Below, in pieces: positions 24,321-32,330 of a DNA stretch of 64,000 nt (its first letter is position 1; every line of letters begins with the position of its first letter). This DNA comes from Arthrobacter oryzae. Lineage in GTDB: Bacteria; Actinomycetota; Actinomycetes; Actinomycetales; Micrococcaceae. The notes beneath the pieces are model-generated. The model ran no database searches and had not been told where the DNA came from. It saw only the letters and a program-made list of their open reading frames with translations. A program made the translations under genes and the position numbers. The stretch covers positions 372,001 through 436,000 of the forward strand of contig NZ_JAUSSM010000002.1 of NCBI RefSeq assembly GCF_030812315.1, read 5' to 3'.

Positions 24321-25268
24321 GTGATTGATCAGGGCGCAGCGACAAAGAGCGGGTGGGTGGACGTACCGCACGCGAAGATCTATTGGGAAGCAACAGGACA
24401 TCCGAAAGGTGTGCCGGTCCTATACCTGCACGGAGGCCCCGGCGGAGCCTTGGGCAAAGGTGGTTATCGCAGGCGACACGACCCATCCCGGTTCTGGACG
24501 GTGGGCCTTGACCAACGTGGATGCGGCAAGAGCACTCCGATAGTTCAGGACGACCTCGACCACCTGACCCAGAACACCACGCAAGCGTTGATTGCCGACC
24601 TCGAAGCTCTGCGCGAGCACCTGAGCATAGCGAAGTGGATTGTCACCGGTGTGTCCTGGGGCAGCACGCTCGCTCTCGCCTATGCCCTCAAGCACCCTGA
24701 CAGGGTGCTCGGTATTGCCCTGGTGGCGGTAACAACGACAAGCCGCGGCGAAGTCCAGTGGATCACTGAAGACGTCGGACGCATTTTCCCCGAAGCCTGG
24801 AAGGATTTCTCGGATTCCGCCAGGGCAAACCCGGGCGAACGTCTGGTCGACGCCTATGCCCGCCGGCTTGCTGGAGAAGACCGCGACGATGCCCGACATG
24901 CCGCTCTGGCCTGGGACCGCTGGGAATCCACGCACATCGCCCTGGACCCGTCGTGGCAGCCAGGAGCGATGTTCGACGACGAGCGCCAGCGTATGACCTT
25001 CGCCCTGCTCGTCACGCACTATTGGTCCAATGACGGGTTCCTGACCGGCGCGCAGGAAATCGTGTCCCGGATTCATGAGTTGGACGGGATACCTGGACAC
25101 CTCATTCATGGCCGCCGGGACATCAGCGGCCCGGTTGTCACGCCGTGGAAGCTTCACCGGCTTTGGAAAAGCAGCCACCTCATCGTCGTCGAGGACGAGG
25201 GTCATGGTGGCCCTGAGTCCATGCAGGCACTGTCGCGGGCGGTCGAAGAGATCGCGGCCGGACTTTGA
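24321..25268 (+). CDS. pip: proline iminopeptidase (prolyl aminopeptidase)
   Basis: The 315-aa alpha/beta hydrolase (peptidase family S33) removes N-terminal proline from peptides. It shows SGWVDVPHAKIYWEATGHP, the oxyanion motif LHGGPGGALG, the WTVGLDQRGCGKSTP block specific to this family, the nucleophile elbow GVSWGSTLAL, the acid in IHGRRDISGP and the His in DEGHGGPES. I place the start at the GTG of VIDQGAATKSGWVDV because family members begin there. No strong ribosome-binding site is visible. The length is normal for the family. Confidence 0.88.
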   Translation: MIDQGAATKSGWVDVPHAKIYWEATGHPKGVPVLYLHGGPGGALGKGGYRRRHDPSRFWTVGLDQRGCGKSTPIVQDDLDHLTQNTTQALIADLEALREHLSIAKWIVTGVSWGSTLALAYALKHPDRVLGIALVAVTTTSRGEVQWITEDVGRIFPEAWKDFSDSARANPGERLVDAYARRLAGEDRDDARHAALAWDRWESTHIALDPSWQPGAMFDDERQRMTFALLVTHYWSNDGFLTGAQEIVSRIHELDGIPGHLIHGRRDISGPVVTPWKLHRLWKSSHLIVVEDEGHGGPESMQALSRAVEEIAAGL

Positions 25269-25327
25269 ACAGTCCGCGGTGCCACAGATGTGGAGTCAGT
25301 CCCCCGCTGACGCAGGGAGATCGACGC

Positions 25328-28045
25328 CTACATCCTGCTCTTGGTCCGTGCGGTGGCCGGCGCCGTCCACGGGTCCTCCGGCCAGGGGTGCTTCGGGTAG
25401 CGGCCACGCATCTCGGCGCGCACTTGAGCGTAGGGTCCGGACCAGAAGGATGCCAGGTCATCCGTCACCGCCAGCGGCCGCCTCGCCGGTGAAAGGAGGT
25501 GGAACAGGACCGGAACCCTGCCGCCCGCCAACCGCGGTGTTTCGGCCCAGCCGAAGCACTCCTGCAGCTTGACCGCCACTACCGGCCGGCCGTCGTCGTG
25601 CTCTGCGTCGGGGTAGTCAATCCTGACGCGCGAACCGCTCGGCACCTCCAGGGCCTCCGGTGCCAGCTCGCCCAGCCGGGAGGCGTCCGGCCACGGCAGC
25701 AGCCGGCGCAGCGGTTCGGCGAGGTCGACGCCGGACGTAGCCGCGCCGCCCGCTAGCGCTTCGAGCTCCGGAGCCAGCCAGTCGTCAAGCCTGGCCAGCA
25801 GCGCCTCCTCCGAAACGTCCGGCCACGGATTGCCCAGTTCCCGGTGGAGCAGCGCGAGACGGCGGCGCAAGGCGTCCGCCGCCGTCGACCATCCAATGGT
25901 TCCCAGCCCCGCCTTGGCCAGCGCCCGGGCCACGGCTGCCCGTCCCTCGGCGGCTGACGGCCGTACCGGCGTCGAAGCGAGCGTGATGGCACCCAGCCGG
26001 CGTTCCCGCCGGGCCATGACCCGTCCCTGGGTAAAGCCCGCCTCCACAGTTTCACTCAGTAGGTGCCGGGCAGCTGCCTCCGCCGTGTCAGCCGTCAGCG
26101 GCGCCGCGGACCGGATGACGGCGCCGGTTCCGGCGGCGTCGCGGCCTTCCGCGCGCGAGACTTCGGCCACTGCCAGCCATTCGTGCCCGGACAACGGGCT
26201 GCCGGCTGGAAGGCCTGCCCGGGTGCCCGAGGACAGCAGGTACCGCTCCCCCGCACCGGGGACGCGGCGCGCCACGCGGTCGGGGAACGCAAGGCCGACG
26301 ACGAACCCCACTGCCTCCGAGGCGTTCACCGGCTGCACGGTTTGGGAACGTTCGACGGCGGCGGCCTCCTTGCGGACGATCGCTTCCATCCGCCGGACGT
26401 CTTCCTTCCAACGCCGGGCCGCGGGGTCGTTACCCGAACGCAGCGTGGCCAGCAGGCGCGTTAGGTCGGCGCCAGGAGCGCGCTGGTCACCGGACACGAC
26501 GGCAACGGTCTCGGCCGAAGTCCGGTGGCCGACGGTCGCGGCGCCGTCGAGCAGGGCGCGGGCCAGCCTCGGGTCTGCGGGGATCCTGGCCAGGGTCTTA
26601 CCCAAATCCGTGGCGAGGCCGTCCGGTCCTACCGCACCCAGCTCGCGGAGAACCTCCACAGCCTCATTCATGGCCGCCCCGGGCGGGGCGTCGGGAAGCG
26701 ACAGGCCCCGGCCGCCGGGTGAACCCCAGCAAGCCAGGACCAGGGCTGCCCCTGTAAGGTCAGCTACCGTGATTTCCGGCGTCTGGTGGGCCGGGGCGGC
26801 ACCGAAGGTCTTCTGGTCGTAGCAACGGACCACCCTGCCCGGGCCTTGGCGGGCTGCGCGCCCGGCGCGCTGTTCGGCGGACGCACGGGAGCACGAGACG
26901 GTGACGAGGCCGGACATTCCCCGGTTCGTATCGCGTCGCGGCTCCCGGGAAAGGCCGGAGTCAATGACGAGGCGGACCCCCGGGACGGTCAGGGATGATT
27001 CGGCGAGCGCGGTGGAAACGATAATCCGCGCACGCCCGCCGGGTTCCCGCCCCGAGACTGCACGGTCCTGTTCGGCCGGGCTTGCCTGACCGTGCAGCTC
27101 CAGCACGTCAGCGGCTACCCGGCCGCGCAGGCGGGCGGCGACGTGCGACACCTCCCATACCCCGGGAACGAACACCAGGGCGTCCACACCCCCGTCCGCA
27201 GCAAGCGCCTCGGCATGTGACGCCGCGGCCGTGTCCGCCACATGGTCAAGGAAGGTCCTGGTCACTCCCCTTGTATCCAGGCGCGCTGCCGCTGCAGGCG
27301 CCCACTCGGTCCCCAGGGGGTGCAGCGCGGATGGGCAGTCGACGACGGGGGCCGGCCCGCCGCCGCCGTTGTGGATCCCGCCCTGCCCTGAACCGATCAG
27401 GGCCGCGAAGCGCGGTGCATCCAGCGTGGCGGACATGGCGACGAGTGTGAGGTCGCCTCGCAGCTCGCGGACCTCCGCGAGCATGCCGAGCAGCAGGTCG
27501 GTCTCCAGCCCGCGTTCGTGGACCTCGTCGAGGATGACGGCGTCCACGGTCTCCAGGCCCGGATCTGCGAGTAGCCGCTGCAGCAGGATCCCGGGAGTGA
27601 CGAACTCGATCATTGTGCCGGCACCGCAAACACGTTCACCGCGGACTGTGTATCCGATGCGGTCACCGAGGCGGCTGCCGTCCAAGGTGGCCAGGCGGCG
27701 CGCGGCCGAACGCGCAGCGACCCGGCGCGGCTGGGTCACGACGACGCGCGGGCCGCGGCCTCCCGCTTTATCTGGCTCAACCCCCGCGGCGCCGGAAGCG
27801 GCGGATGCTGCGATATTGGCGAGCAACGGCGGAACGAGGGTGGTCTTGCCCGTGCCCGGAGGTGCCTGGACCACGGCGGTGCCGGCAGCGCCTCCCGCAC
27901 GCAGGGCCTCGGCCAGCTCCCCCAGTGACGCGGCAAAGGCCAGGCCCGCGCCGATGACACCCAGGTCGAAGGGCCCGTTGGGACGTGCGGGGGCCGGAGG
28001 GAGGAGCGGAGAAGTCACGCCTCCATTGTGCTTCAATTGCGACAT
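25328..28045 (-). CDS. hrpB: ATP-dependent RNA helicase HrpB
   Basis: This 905-aa DExH-box helicase is of the HrpB type; its role in the cell is unclear. The helicase core shows Walker A (APPGTGKTTLVPPLL), DEVHERGLETD (motif II), MSATLDAPRF (motif III) and EQRAGRAARQGPGRVVRCY (motif VI). The helicase-associated and HrpB C-terminal domains follow, with RLALLHRELGNPWPDVSEEALLARLDDWLAPEL and a Trp-rich end. The ATG used here (MSQLKHNGG) overlaps the divergent GNAT start by 2 bp. A GTG nine codons inside is a realistic alternative and would remove the overlap. Confidence 0.93.
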   Translation of the reverse strand: MSQLKHNGGVTSPLLPPAPARPNGPFDLGVIGAGLAFAASLGELAEALRAGGAAGTAVVQAPPGTGKTTLVPPLLANIAASAASGAAGVEPDKAGGRGPRVVVTQPRRVAARSAARRLATLDGSRLGDRIGYTVRGERVCGAGTMIEFVTPGILLQRLLADPGLETVDAVILDEVHERGLETDLLLGMLAEVRELRGDLTLVAMSATLDAPRFAALIGSGQGGIHNGGGGPAPVVDCPSALHPLGTEWAPAAAARLDTRGVTRTFLDHVADTAAASHAEALAADGGVDALVFVPGVWEVSHVAARLRGRVAADVLELHGQASPAEQDRAVSGREPGGRARIIVSTALAESSLTVPGVRLVIDSGLSREPRRDTNRGMSGLVTVSCSRASAEQRAGRAARQGPGRVVRCYDQKTFGAAPAHQTPEITVADLTGAALVLACWGSPGGRGLSLPDAPPGAAMNEAVEVLRELGAVGPDGLATDLGKTLARIPADPRLARALLDGAATVGHRTSAETVAVVSGDQRAPGADLTRLLATLRSGNDPAARRWKEDVRRMEAIVRKEAAAVERSQTVQPVNASEAVGFVVGLAFPDRVARRVPGAGERYLLSSGTRAGLPAGSPLSGHEWLAVAEVSRAEGRDAAGTGAVIRSAAPLTADTAEAAARHLLSETVEAGFTQGRVMARRERRLGAITLASTPVRPSAAEGRAAVARALAKAGLGTIGWSTAADALRRRLALLHRELGNPWPDVSEEALLARLDDWLAPELEALAGGAATSGVDLAEPLRRLLPWPDASRLGELAPEALEVPSGSRVRIDYPDAEHDDGRPVVAVKLQECFGWAETPRLAGGRVPVLFHLLSPARRPLAVTDDLASFWSGPYAQVRAEMRGRYPKHPWPEDPWTAPATARTKSRM

Positions 28046-28511
28046 GCCTTCCGCCTGGTCTTTGCGCCAAAGCGTGCCCGCTGACGCTTCATGGATTGCG
28101 GAGCTCCGTGCCGATGTCATGCGGCCTGATCTCGAACGTCTCGGACGCTGGGACCCAGCGCGCGCCAGGCAACGCTTCCGCAACGGCTTTCACCCTGCGT
28201 ATACCTTTGTCATCGAGGTCGCGGGCTCCTCGGCGGGCGTCATTTCGGTCCGCCCCGAACCCGATGAGCAATGGATTGAACACTTCTACCTGGCCCCTGA
28301 GTTCCAGGGCCGGGGTCTGGGCAGCGAGGTCCTGCGCCATGTCATGATGACGCAGGGCGATCACCGGCCTTTCCGGCTAAATGTCCTCCAAGGCAGTGCG
28401 GCGAGACGCCTCTACGAACGCCACGGATTCGTCCACGAGCACGAGGACGCGATCGATGTTTTCCTCGTCGCCGATGCCGACCGGGTGGCCAGCAGCGCGC
28501 GCTCCCGCTGA
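28044..28511 (+). CDS. GNAT family N-acetyltransferase
   Basis: The 155-aa protein has the GNAT fold: SLRQSVPADASWIAELRADVM at the start, FVIEVAGSSAGVISVRP, then the acetyl-CoA loop EHFYLAPEFQGRGLGSEVLRHVM (Q/R-x-x-G-x-G) and LNVLQGSAARRLYERHGFVHEHEDAIDVFL at the end. The acceptor substrate cannot be inferred. It is divergent from hrpB with start codons overlapping by two bases, and there is no ribosome-binding site, so either it is leaderless or the hrpB start is internal. Confidence 0.88.
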   Translation: MPSAWSLRQSVPADASWIAELRADVMRPDLERLGRWDPARARQRFRNGFHPAYTFVIEVAGSSAGVISVRPEPDEQWIEHFYLAPEFQGRGLGSEVLRHVMMTQGDHRPFRLNVLQGSAARRLYERHGFVHEHEDAIDVFLVADADRVASSARSR

Positions 28512-28519
28512 TGGTTCGC

Positions 28520-29005
28520 CTAATCCGCCGTTTCCGGTCCTCTGCTGACGGCCTTCTTCACGAGCGCACTGATTCTTGCCTCATCGGCGGCGGTCAGCTC
28601 CGTGAGGGCAAAGGCGGCTGGCCACATGGTGCCGTCGTCGAGATTCGCCGAGTCGTTGAAGCCGAGCGTTGAGTAGCGTGTCTTGAATTTATGCGAGCTT
28701 TGGAAGAAGCAGACCACTTTGCCGTCCTTGGCGTAGGCGGGCATCCCGTACCAGGTTTTGGGTGTGAGTTCCGGCGCGGTGGACCTGATGATGGCATGAA
28801 GCCGTTCCGCAATGCGGCGATCGGCTTCCGGCATCTCGGCAATCTTCTCGAGAACCTCGCTTTCCCCGTCCGCTTTGGTGCTGCGCGACCCGCGGCGGGC
28901 GGCCTTCTTGAGTTCCTGTGCGCGCTCCTTCATCGCGGCCCGTTCTTCGTCCTCGAATCCGTCGTACGTCTTGGTGCCCGTGCCGGAATTTTCGGTGTCC
29001 TTCAT
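28520..29005 (-). CDS. DUF1801 (YdhG-like) domain protein
   Basis: The 161-aa cytosolic protein has a charged N-terminal helix region (residues 1-45) and a DUF1801/YdhG domain with [36 protein letters not shown]. This fold is shared with the iron chaperone Fra/frataxin-like YdhG group, but no enzymatic role is established. It has a strong AAGGGAAG before the ATG. It is convergent with the GNAT gene, 8 bp apart. Confidence 0.82.
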   Translation of the reverse strand: MKDTENSGTGTKTYDGFEDEERAAMKERAQELKKAARRGSRSTKADGESEVLEKIAEMPEADRRIAERLHAIIRSTAPELTPKTWYGMPAYAKDGKVVCFFQSSHKFKTRYSTLGFNDSANLDDGTMWPAAFALTELTAADEARISALVKKAVSRGPETAD

Positions 29006-29163
29006 TGCAGCTTCCCTTCCACGTGATTTGATGCGGCCACCCTAATGCTAGGGAGCGGCTGCGGCGGGAGCTTCTTCGGAACTGCTCGATATGGATGAGG
29101 GATTGAATCGAACCGGGACATCGCCAGGTCACTCCAATTTCTGCCTGTCTGAAATTCCAGGCG

Positions 29164-29169
29164 TAGTCT
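29164..29169 (+). promoter_or_regulatory. -10 box of leaderless gene at 29176
   Basis: TAGTCT, then six bases (GTCGAC), then the ATG at 29176. Confidence 0.55.
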
Positions 29170-29175
29170 GTCGAC

Positions 29176-29640
29176 ATGAGCGATCCGCAGGATTCCGCCG
29201 AACCGCTGCAAAAGCTGCCCCCGGGAATGCCGAGGAAATACGCCGAATACCAGCCGGTGGACCTGCAACAGTCCACCCCTACACCAACAAATGTCGGCGG
29301 CTATGACGAGCTGATCGCGCACTTCCGATCCATGGGAATGCAGTTGCCGCGGTCAGTGGGCGGCCTGGCCGCCATCGATAACCTTATTGAGTCCGTCGGC
29401 GACAAAACCTTCCTCTCGGCGTTTATCCGACCCATTGGCATGTTCTACGGCGACGTGCTCACTCACACTATTCCCGGAGCCCACTGGGAGGTTGTCCAGG
29501 CGGATTACCCCCTGGTCCGGGTCTCCATCAAAACCGCGGTAGACGTGGTTCGAGTCGCTATTCGACGCCTGGCAGGACCGGATCCAACCCTCGTCCAAAA
29601 CTATTCCCATGTGATGGAACTTGTACGTCACGAGCGTTAG
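29176..29640 (+). CDS. conserved hypothetical protein (DUF6278-like)
   Basis: This 154-aa soluble protein has a Pro-rich N-terminus (MSDPQDSAEPLQKLPPGM) and an alpha/beta domain: FRSMGMQLPRSVGGLAAIDNLIE, IRPIGMFYGDVLTHTIPGAHWEVVQADYPLVRV and a polar helical end. The GxYxGxVLxxxxPGAxW pattern recalls DUF6278 proteins of actinobacteria, but I am not certain of the assignment. No function is known. It is a single gene with its own leaderless promoter. Confidence 0.7.
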   Translation: MSDPQDSAEPLQKLPPGMPRKYAEYQPVDLQQSTPTPTNVGGYDELIAHFRSMGMQLPRSVGGLAAIDNLIESVGDKTFLSAFIRPIGMFYGDVLTHTIPGAHWEVVQADYPLVRVSIKTAVDVVRVAIRRLAGPDPTLVQNYSHVMELVRHER

Positions 29641-29707
29641 TGGACGACGCCACCGAATGGCGGCTTCATCCCTTCTCTGAAGTTCGACGGTTCAGTGGCT
29701 GAAGCCA

Positions 29708-29736
29708 TTGCCAGATATACCCCCTGGGGGTATATT
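29708..29736 (+). promoter_or_regulatory. copper-responsive promoter of the metallochaperone gene
   Basis: A -35 TTGCCA (29708-29713), a 17-bp spacer and a -10 TATATT (29731-29736) are visible. The spacer is filled by the CsoR-type palindrome, which also covers the -10. This is the geometry expected for repression by occlusion. Confidence 0.75.
29715..29735. promoter_or_regulatory. CsoR-type copper operator
   Basis: A perfect 21-bp palindrome has arms ATATACCCCC and GGGGGTATAT around a central T. This matches the TACCC/GGGTA dyad bound by the copper sensor CsoR and its relatives. The site precedes a Cys-rich heavy-metal-binding protein. No csoR gene is in the window, so the regulator must be encoded elsewhere. 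Confidence 0.85.
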
Positions 29737-29844
29737 GGTGGTGTTGTCAGTGAACTGGCATGTCCCGAAGGGCCGCTTAGGCCCCTCTTTCACAGCCGTT
29801 CAACCCCAGCACCCATCGCACCCTCTGCAAGGAATGGAACTGAC

Positions 29845-30153
29845 ATGCAAACGCCACCCCGTACGGAACTGCCCCTGACCGCCTCCGCGTCGGGCTGTGG
29901 CTGCTGCTCCACCGAAGCCACCCGGAATCTGCGGGAGAACGACGCCGGCGTCGAGTACAACCTGGAAGGCCTGACCTGTGGGGGCTGCGTGGCCAGCGTT
30001 CAACGGGCACTCTCGGCCTTGGACGGTGTGGACGCCGCAACCATTGATCTCGTCCCGGGCGGGGTGTCCCGCCTGACCGTCACCGGATCAGCCGCGATCT
30101 CCGCTGTCCGCGATGCTGTCACATCGGCTGGATACTGCCTGACTGCCAGCTAG
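29845..30153 (+). CDS. CopZ-like heavy-metal-associated protein with Cys-rich N-terminus
   Basis: The 102-aa protein has an HMA (ferredoxin-like) domain at residues 34-102 with the metal site GLTCGGCVASVQ (C-x-x-C). The expected Met before it is a Leu. Upstream of the domain is a second Cys cluster, SGCGCCS (residues 16-22), that could bind additional Cu(I). Such proteins carry copper to P-type exporters. The CsoR-type operator supports a copper role. No CopA gene follows, unlike many copZ operons. The ATG has AAGGA 11 nt upstream. Confidence 0.85.
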   Translation: MQTPPRTELPLTASASGCGCCSTEATRNLRENDAGVEYNLEGLTCGGCVASVQRALSALDGVDAATIDLVPGGVSRLTVTGSAAISAVRDAVTSAGYCLTAS

Positions 30154-30254
30154 TCCGAACACCCCCAGCAGTACCGTTCCAAAAGCTGGGGGACTAACGT
30201 AATGCCAGATGGCCCGCTCGGCGGCCCATCACCGTCCCGACCTGGAGTTCCGTC

Positions 30255-31301
30255 ATGCCGCTGCGCATCTTCTCCCGCCGCACCCGTTCGATCGCGGACC
30301 ACACACCGCCCCGTCAGAAACGACGCAGGAGGGGACTCCGGGCGACAGGCATCGTCGCGCTGACGATAGTCGGTCTGGTGCTTGCCTCAACGTCGGCAAA
30401 CCTCATCATGGAAAGCGTTGAACGCTCCAACGCCGTGTCGTACGGGGAGAAGATTGAGATCGACCAAGGCACCATCAACGTTTCGAGAACCGGCGGGACC
30501 GGTCCGGCCCTGGTGCTCCTCAGCGGATTGGGCACGCCGGCACCGGCGCTGGACTTTGCCCCTCTGGTCCGCGAACTGGCCGGTTACCAGGTGGTGGTTG
30601 TCGAGGGGTTCGGCTACGGCTTCAGCGATATGACCGCCAGACCCCGGACCATCGAGAACATCTCCGAGGAACTGCACGAGGTGCTTGCAAAACTCGCCAT
30701 CCCCCTCCCCTACATCCTTGTGGGTCACTCGATAGCAGGATTCACCACGTTGTACTACGCCAACAAATACCCCGAGGAAGTTTCTGCGGTGATCGGGATC
30801 GACCCCACGGTGCCCGCCGGCAGTGCATCCACGGCTGAATCTCCCGCCACTGCCGACATGCCTGTGTCGGGCAACTTCTGGGAACGGATTCCTTCGACCA
30901 CCGGCTTGGTCCGCTGGGCCGCCGCCCTTGGTCTCGCAGACCCGGCAGGCGACAGCTTTACGACGACGGAACGCGACGAAATGCGCAAGTTGGTGAGCTG
31001 GAACTTTGGCAACGCGGCACTCACCGACGAAACGAACCGAATCGGAGAGAACGCCCATAAACTCCAAGCCCTCAATTACCCGGACACTCTTCCTGTGCTG
31101 CAGTTTGTGTCCCAGGAAACCATGAACCAGGACCCGGAATGGCTCCCCGCCCACCAACGCCAACTGCTCAACATCAAGCGCCATGAGCTGGTCATTCTCG
31201 ACGGACCTCATTACCTGCACTGGACCCAGTCCAAGGCCATGGCGAAAAGGATCGGTGAGTTCCTGAACCCGTCAGCGGCCATTACTGAAACTTCGAACTG
31301 A
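30255..31301 (+). CDS. membrane-anchored or secreted alpha/beta hydrolase
   Basis: The 348-aa protein begins with a basic stretch (RRTRSIADHTPPRQKRRRRGLR) and one hydrophobic helix (TGIVALTIVGLVLASTSANLI, about residues 31-51), acting as signal or anchor. The hydrolase domain follows: LVLLSGLGTPAPALDFAPLV, VVVEGFGYGFSD, the nucleophile elbow VGHSIAGFTTLY and the His in LDGPHYLHWTQS. The catalytic domain would face outside. The substrate is unknown. A GGAG lies 7 nt upstream of the ATG. It follows the copper protein by 101 bp and could share its transcript. Confidence 0.85.
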   Translation: MPLRIFSRRTRSIADHTPPRQKRRRRGLRATGIVALTIVGLVLASTSANLIMESVERSNAVSYGEKIEIDQGTINVSRTGGTGPALVLLSGLGTPAPALDFAPLVRELAGYQVVVVEGFGYGFSDMTARPRTIENISEELHEVLAKLAIPLPYILVGHSIAGFTTLYYANKYPEEVSAVIGIDPTVPAGSASTAESPATADMPVSGNFWERIPSTTGLVRWAAALGLADPAGDSFTTTERDEMRKLVSWNFGNAALTDETNRIGENAHKLQALNYPDTLPVLQFVSQETMNQDPEWLPAHQRQLLNIKRHELVILDGPHYLHWTQSKAMAKRIGEFLNPSAAITETSN

Positions 31302-31331
31302 GACTTCGTGACCCGGCTGAGAGCGGCAGGC

Positions 31332-31817
31332 TCAGCCCCCGCTTTGGACGAAGACCTCAACTGCCACAACGTGTACTTCGGTCAGTCCTTCGGCCGGTAC
31401 CGGCTTCAGCAGTAGCACCTGCTGCCGGAATCCGTGCGCCCATTCGCGGGCGTCCGGGCCCAGGACGTCATCAATCCACACGACCGAGTCCCAAGTTGTC
31501 TCGCCGGAAAGTTCCATCCTGGCCAGCCACCGGCTCACTGGGCGGAGCTTCGGTGTGGGTGCCTCGGATTCGCCGAGCGCCTTCGCCGGCAGCGGCACCC
31601 TAAGCGGCTCGTCCGCAAGGCGCAACTGCGACTCGAGCCCGGCCGTCTGCTCCGCCGGCCACGTCGACACCCAAGCGATCCTGCCGAACGCCGCAAGCCT
31701 GTTCACCAAGGCAACTTTCACGTCCGAGAGCACCAGCTCCAGTGAGCCGTCGGGGCTTACCGCACGCGCGAGCGGGTTGAGCACACCGTCGATGCCGAGA
31801 AGGATCAACGGCTTCAT
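31332..31817 (-). CDS. HAD-like protein lacking the catalytic nucleophile
   Basis: This 161-aa protein belongs to the same compact HAD-like family as 11245-11736. The motif I region reads LILLGIDGVLNP, so the first Asp of Asp-x-Asp, the phosphate-attacking nucleophile, is Gly. The motif II region is IAWVSTWPAEQ and motif IV is VVWIDDVLGPDARE, both kept. It may bind but not hydrolyse a phosphorylated ligand. The ATG of MKPLILLG was chosen because of a TAGGGT -10 box 7 nt upstream; a 22-codon upstream extension in frame looks non-coding. Confidence 0.78.
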   Translation of the reverse strand: MKPLILLGIDGVLNPLARAVSPDGSLELVLSDVKVALVNRLAAFGRIAWVSTWPAEQTAGLESQLRLADEPLRVPLPAKALGESEAPTPKLRPVSRWLARMELSGETTWDSVVWIDDVLGPDAREWAHGFRQQVLLLKPVPAEGLTEVHVVAVEVFVQSGG

Positions 31818-31824
31818 GGACCCG

Positions 31825-31830
31825 ACCCTA
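31825..31830 (-). promoter_or_regulatory. -10 box of leaderless HAD-like gene
   Basis: TAGGGT is separated by CGGGTCC from the ATG at 31817. Confidence 0.5.
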
Positions 31831-31879
31831 GCCTGCAGGCCCTGCCTGCGAAAGCCTCGCCACAGTCGCACGCCGTGCA

Positions 31880-32176
31880 TCACCCGATGGTGGCTGCTTC
31901 CTCCAGCGTGTGCGGTTCAAAGTGCTCCAGCATTTCCCGCATGGCCTCGTATCCCTCGGTGAACGCGGCTGAGGCGCGCCAGAGTCCAGCCTGCTCGAAC
32001 GACTCCCATGGACCGGTGCTAATGAACCTGTTGGGAACATCGCGATCTCGCATCAGGACCCCCTTCGCCGCGGGAAATTCCTCTTGGGTCTTACTGGCAA
32101 GGTCGCGCCAGGCCTGCACAAAATCGTCCTCCCTGCCGGGCTTCACCAACCAGATTCCGAGCGTGTAAACAGACAT
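31880..32176 (-). CDS. antibiotic biosynthesis monooxygenase (ABM) domain protein
   Basis: The 98-aa protein is a single ABM/dimeric alpha-beta-barrel domain: YTLGIWLVKPGREDDFVQAWRDLASKTQEEF, a strand with DVPNRFISTGPWESFEQAGLWRAS, and a final amphipathic helix. Such proteins are cofactor-free oxygenases, haem-degrading enzymes or stress proteins; nothing here separates these. A perfect GGAGG sits 8 nt before the ATG at 32176, which decides the start over an upstream in-frame one. Confidence 0.85.
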   Translation of the reverse strand: MSVYTLGIWLVKPGREDDFVQAWRDLASKTQEEFPAAKGVLMRDRDVPNRFISTGPWESFEQAGLWRASAAFTEGYEAMREMLEHFEPHTLEEAATIG

Positions 32177-32290
32177 CGCAAACGCCTCCAATCACGTGCG
32201 GGGGTAGGTAGTCCCGATTATCGTCCGGTTGGGCGGAGCAGGCTAGGGCCGATTGTCACGGGGCCTGATCCCTTCTTCCGGCACCGGCGT

Positions 32291-32330
32291 CCCGTCAGGT
32301 CAGCACCCGTCCGGTCAGCACCCGTCAGGT
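32291..32330. repeat. 15-bp tandem repeat at the 3' end of a VOC gene
   Basis: Two and two-thirds copies of a 15-bp unit (CCCGTCAGGTCAGCA, then CCCGTCCGGTCAGCA, then CCCGTCAGGT) straddle the stop codon of the VOC gene. The period is a multiple of three, as in the array at 18676. Confidence 0.6.

Noticed and set aside
31301..31340. Short GGCTGAG/CTCAGCC hairpin between two convergent genes
   Set aside because: A 7-bp stem with a 9-nt loop and no T-run is too weak to call a terminator.
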